From Planctomycetota bacterium (GTDB taxonomy: Bacteria > Planctomycetota > MHYJ01 > JACQXL01): a stretch of 15,420 nt of DNA. Shown here in pieces: positions 13,424 to 15,420 of this stretch; the stretch's first letter is position 1, and each line of letters opens with the position of its first letter. Where the stretch lies: assembly GCA_030018555.1 (NCBI GenBank), contig JASEHY010000011.1, positions 1 through 15,420 of the forward strand, written 5' to 3'. The notes below the pieces were generated by a model. It was not told where the DNA came from and made no database searches. It saw only the letters and a program-made list of their open reading frames with translations. A program made the position numbers and the translations under genes.

Positions 13424-14458
13424 TTATACTATCAAGCCATAATGCTTTCTAATATCCGTTTCCAGCTCAGCGAGGATTTTCGGATTTTCCTTGAAGAATT
13501 CTTTCGCCTTTTCTCTGCCCTGTCCCAGCCGAGTCTTCTTATAGTCAAGCCATGCACCACTTTTTTCCACTATGTCTGTATGTATTCCGAGGTCAATCAA
13601 ATCACCTTCTCGTGAGATACCGCAGACATGCAAGAGGTCAAATTCTGCCTTCTTAAAAGGTGGCGCAACCTTGTTTTTTACCACATTGACCTTGACACGT
13701 GAACCAATTACTTCATCATTAGCATTTTTTATAGTGCCTGTTTTTCTAATATCCAGACGCACTGATGCGTAGAACTTCATAGCTCTCCCGCCCGGTGTTG
13801 TTTCAGGGTTGCCCCAGGAAATACCAATCTTTTCTCTTAACTGGTTGGTAAAGACGACGCAGGTCTGGCTTTTACTGATAGCGCCGGCGAGTTTTCGGAG
13901 TGCCTGAGACATCAACCGTGCCTGAAGCCCCACGTTTAGTTCGCCCATCGCACCTTCTAATTCTGATTTCGGCACAAGTGCAGCCACCGAATCAAGCACT
14001 ACTATGTCCATTGCATTACTTCGCACTAATGTTTCGGTGGTTTCCAGCGCCTGTTCACCGCTATCGGGCTGGGAAATAAGCAGATTATCCATATTTACGC
14101 CAATGTTCTGCGCATAAGTCGGGTCAAGGGAATGTTCCACATCTATAAACGCTGCCGTCCCGCCGGCTTTTTGGGCATTAGCAACAATATGCAGACAGAT
14201 AGTTGTTTTGCCGGATGCCTCAGGTCCAAAGACCTCTATGATTCTGCCCCGTGGCACACCACGACCACCTACGGCAATATCCAGCGACAAAGCACCGGTA
14301 GAAATGCAGGGTATATCAGTCCTGATACCAGCGCCGCCGAGACGCATTATCGCGCCCTTGCCGAATTGCTTTTCTATCTGTGCTATCGCCTGCTGAAGCG
14401 CTTCCATTTTCTTGCCTTCCCCTTTGTCTTCCTGCTTTTTGGGACTTGTCTCTGTCAT
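13424..14458 (-). CDS. recA: Recombinase RecA
   Basis: Cytoplasmic ATP-dependent strand-exchange protein of homologous recombination, and co-protease for LexA-type repressors where these exist. 344 residues, normal length. Walker A GPEASGKTT (78-86), AFIDVEHSLDP (103-113), Walker B-type IVVLDS (152-157), loop 1 region SELEGAMGELNVGLQARLMSQALRKL, and loop 2 region NQLREKIGISWGNPETTPGGRAMKFYASVRLDIRK (positions within about 205-240) are all present. Loop 2 has ISWGNPETTPGGRAMK where most RecA proteins read VMFGNPETTTGGNALK, a mild divergence. AGGAGG at 14465-14470 lies six bases before the ATG. No Gram-positive-type (GAAC-N4-GTTC) or E. coli-type LexA box was found in the upstream 247 bases, which are filled with palindromes. 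thpR lies upstream in the same direction. Confidence 0.97.
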   Translation of the reverse strand: MTETSPKKQEDKGEGKKMEALQQAIAQIEKQFGKGAIMRLGGAGIRTDIPCISTGALSLDIAVGGRGVPRGRIIEVFGPEASGKTTICLHIVANAQKAGGTAAFIDVEHSLDPTYAQNIGVNMDNLLISQPDSGEQALETTETLVRSNAMDIVVLDSVAALVPKSELEGAMGELNVGLQARLMSQALRKLAGAISKSQTCVVFTNQLREKIGISWGNPETTPGGRAMKFYASVRLDIRKTGTIKNANDEVIGSRVKVNVVKNKVAPPFKKAEFDLLHVCGISREGDLIDLGIHTDIVEKSGAWLDYKKTRLGQGREKAKEFFKENPKILAELETDIRKHYGLIV

Positions 14459-14464
14459 ATTTGA

Positions 14465-14470
14465 CCTCCT
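14465..14470 (-). promoter_or_regulatory. Shine-Dalgarno of recA
   Basis: AGGAGG on the minus strand, six bases before the ATG at 14458, fixes the recA start. Confidence 0.85.
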
Positions 14471-14478
14471 CGTATTTG

Positions 14479-14535
14479 GTCCAGCACCCCGAAAGCATTC
14501 GGGATGCGGGACGAACCTGCCTGCAGCAGGCAGGT
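14479..14535. repeat. Two palindromes just upstream of recA
   Basis: First: 15-base arms with two mismatches (14479-14493 and 14498-14512), core CCCGAA/TTCGGG, same family as 13236-13253. Second: perfect 10-base arms ACCTGCCTGC (14515-14524) and GCAGGCAGGT (14526-14535) around one base. They lie within the expected recA leader or promoter region. Confidence 0.8.
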
Positions 14536-14557
14536 CTATTATTGGTAATCATATTAC

Positions 14558-14693
14558 TAATGTCCTATGTCTTTATTAGGTCAGGTGTTCTAATCCCCCT
14601 ACCTGCCCGACTGCGGTCAGGCGGGTTTCCCCCCGTACGGGGGGATTAAGGGGGATTTTAGACGCCATCAAACATTAACTTCGTAGGACATTA
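14558..14693. repeat. Terminal-inverted-repeat block with nested palindromes
   Basis: Bounded by perfect inverted 10-mers TAATGTCCTA (14558-14567) and TAGGACATTA (14684-14693). Inside, AATCCCCCT (14592-14600) pairs with AGGGGGATT (14649-14657), enclosing an imperfect hairpin at 14601-14626 and the perfect palindrome CCCCCCGTACGGGGGG (14629-14644). The plan matches that of 9345-9420: an outer stem with two inner hairpins. No gene is present. Confidence 0.75.
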
Positions 14694-14705
14694 ACAATAT
14701 AACTA

Positions 14706-15269
14706 TCAATAGCATTCTTTCAACCCAAAGTCACGAATATTCTTATAAATCGGACCGCTTGGGGTAAGAGTGCTTTGAAACAGGGTAATTGATTTTACCT
14801 GCTGTTTTGCGATTTCTTTACTGGAATAAGATTGCACCAAGGTAAGGAAATCCTGAGAGAGATAGGATGCCTTATTTCTGCCCAGAGTAATATGTGCTGA
14901 GAAGTTATGGTCATCAGGCGAGAACCCGATGTCCTTTAGACCTGATTCTATTTCCTGATAGATAGGGAACAGGGTCGGTGAGGTTGTCTCACAGCTCACC
15001 CAGACGACACGAGGATTCTTCACCGATGGAAAAGCACCGATACCCTTCAGGTATAACTCAAAAGAAGGATATTTATTCGCTACAGACATCACCTCAAATA
15101 TCTCAGGCAATCGCTCCTCTGTTACTTCTCCCAGAAACCTGACGGTCAGATGGATATTATGGTTCTCTACTAATTTAATCCCGGGAAAATACCCCTTTAT
15201 AGTTTTCTGGATAGTGCCAAGTGTTTTTCTTACTGATTCCTCAAGAGAAACAACAATGAACAATCTCAT
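14706..15269 (-). CDS. thpR: RNA 2',3'-cyclic phosphodiesterase (2H family)
   Basis: A 187-residue 2H-phosphoesterase of the ThpR/LigT type, which hydrolyses 2',3'-cyclic phosphate ends of RNA and can show 2'-5' RNA ligase activity in vitro; physiological role unclear. Both catalytic motifs are intact: H40-L-T42 (HLTVRFLG) and H126-I-T128 (HITLGR). Further family features are MRLFIVVSLEE at the N-terminus and the FPSVKNPRVVWV segment (80-91). The ATG overlaps the stop of the preceding gene by three bases (ATGA arrangement), so the two are translationally coupled. recA follows downstream; placement of thpR beside recA is recurrent in bacteria, often with cinA. Confidence 0.92.
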   Translation of the reverse strand: MRLFIVVSLEESVRKTLGTIQKTIKGYFPGIKLVENHNIHLTVRFLGEVTEERLPEIFEVMSVANKYPSFELYLKGIGAFPSVKNPRVVWVSCETTSPTLFPIYQEIESGLKDIGFSPDDHNFSAHITLGRNKASYLSQDFLTLVQSYSSKEIAKQQVKSITLFQSTLTPSGPIYKNIRDFGLKECY

Positions 15270-15420
15270 TTTTCAGGTGTAGGTAGGTCTAAAACTATTT
15301 TATGAGCCATCAGGTTGATTTCCTTAATCCGGGCGTTAATGGACTTCTCTTCCCCGAAGATATTTCTCATCAGTATCTTATCATCCTCGGGTTTGATAAT
15401 ACCTACAGATTCCAGCAACA
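15266..15420 (-). CDS. C-terminal end of an unidentified gene (runs off the window)
   Basis: The minus strand is open from the window edge for 50 codons and ends with TGA at 15266-15268, overlapping the thpR ATG. The visible end reads LLESVGIIKPEDDKILMRNI, then FGEEKSINARIKEINLMAHK, then IVLDLPTPEK. It is hydrophilic and mostly helical in look, with no motif I recognise. Neighbourhood (thpR, recA) would make cinA a natural guess, but these residues do not resemble the CinA C-terminal domain that I know, so no function is assigned. The coupling to thpR and sensible residue composition support it as a real coding end. Confidence 0.65.
   Translation of the reverse strand, partial: LLESVGIIKPEDDKILMRNIFGEEKSINARIKEINLMAHKIVLDLPTPEK

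Noticed and set aside
13253..13615. 120-codon open frame on the plus strand
   Set aside because: The first half is translated repeat sequence and the rest is antisense to recA.
14459..14705. LexA (SOS) box upstream of recA
   Set aside because: No CTGT-N8-ACAG or GAAC-N4-GTTC match was found; inverted sequences there belong to the GC-rich repeat families.

Overview
The window looks like chromosomal DNA from an uncultivated diderm (Gram-negative-type) bacterium of moderate-to-low GC. Two things point to an outer membrane: a signal-peptide protein ending in the aromatic C-terminal signature of outer-membrane beta-barrels (547-2004), and a large lipoprotein encoded opposite it (2120-4720). Housekeeping genes (pgsA, alaS, recA, thpR) are intact. 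Gaps between genes, and some gene ends, are packed with short GC-rich palindromes. Repeats of this style are familiar from candidate-phylum metagenome genomes (Omnitrophota-like and others), but I cannot fix the phylum from sequence alone.

Layout. 1-546 is a repeat mosaic ending in a promoter for the beta-barrel gene. The barrel gene (+) and the lipoprotein gene (-) converge on a palindrome at 2023-2067. The lipoprotein has a strong sigma-70-like promoter at 4787-4814. 4843-5308 is repeats. Then come pgsA (+) and a three-gene partner-switching set (+): a membrane SpoIIE/PP2C phosphatase with HAMP domain, an RsbW-like ATPase-fold protein, and an RsbV-like STAS protein. 8563-8875 is repeats again. 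A 5' remnant of a LarA-family gene (+) follows; it runs into a cloverleaf-like palindrome where an oppositely oriented radical SAM gene also loses its C-terminus. Leftward from the right edge, a minus-strand series reads: an unidentified partial gene, thpR, recA, alaS, a PqqD-like gene and the radical SAM gene.

How genes work together. The phosphatase/RsbW/RsbV set should turn a signal sensed at the membrane into dephosphorylation of the STAS protein, changing its binding to the RsbW-like partner. No sigma factor or other output is visible. The RsbW-like protein has His where the family normally has the adenine-contacting Asp, so its kinase activity is in doubt. The PqqD-like protein and radical SAM enzyme overlap by 8 bases and form a RiPP-type modification pair, but no precursor peptide is seen and the enzyme lacks its SPASM region.

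The most distinctive feature is the palindromic repeat system. Composite elements (outer stem enclosing one or two hairpins) lie between genes, have entered larA in frame, contribute codons to the ends of the phosphatase, alaS and radical SAM genes, and sit exactly at the larA/radical SAM junction. This resembles in principle the in-frame palindromic elements described in Rickettsia, but the sequences here are different. Whether the larA/radical SAM junction is real or an assembly artefact cannot be settled from the window.
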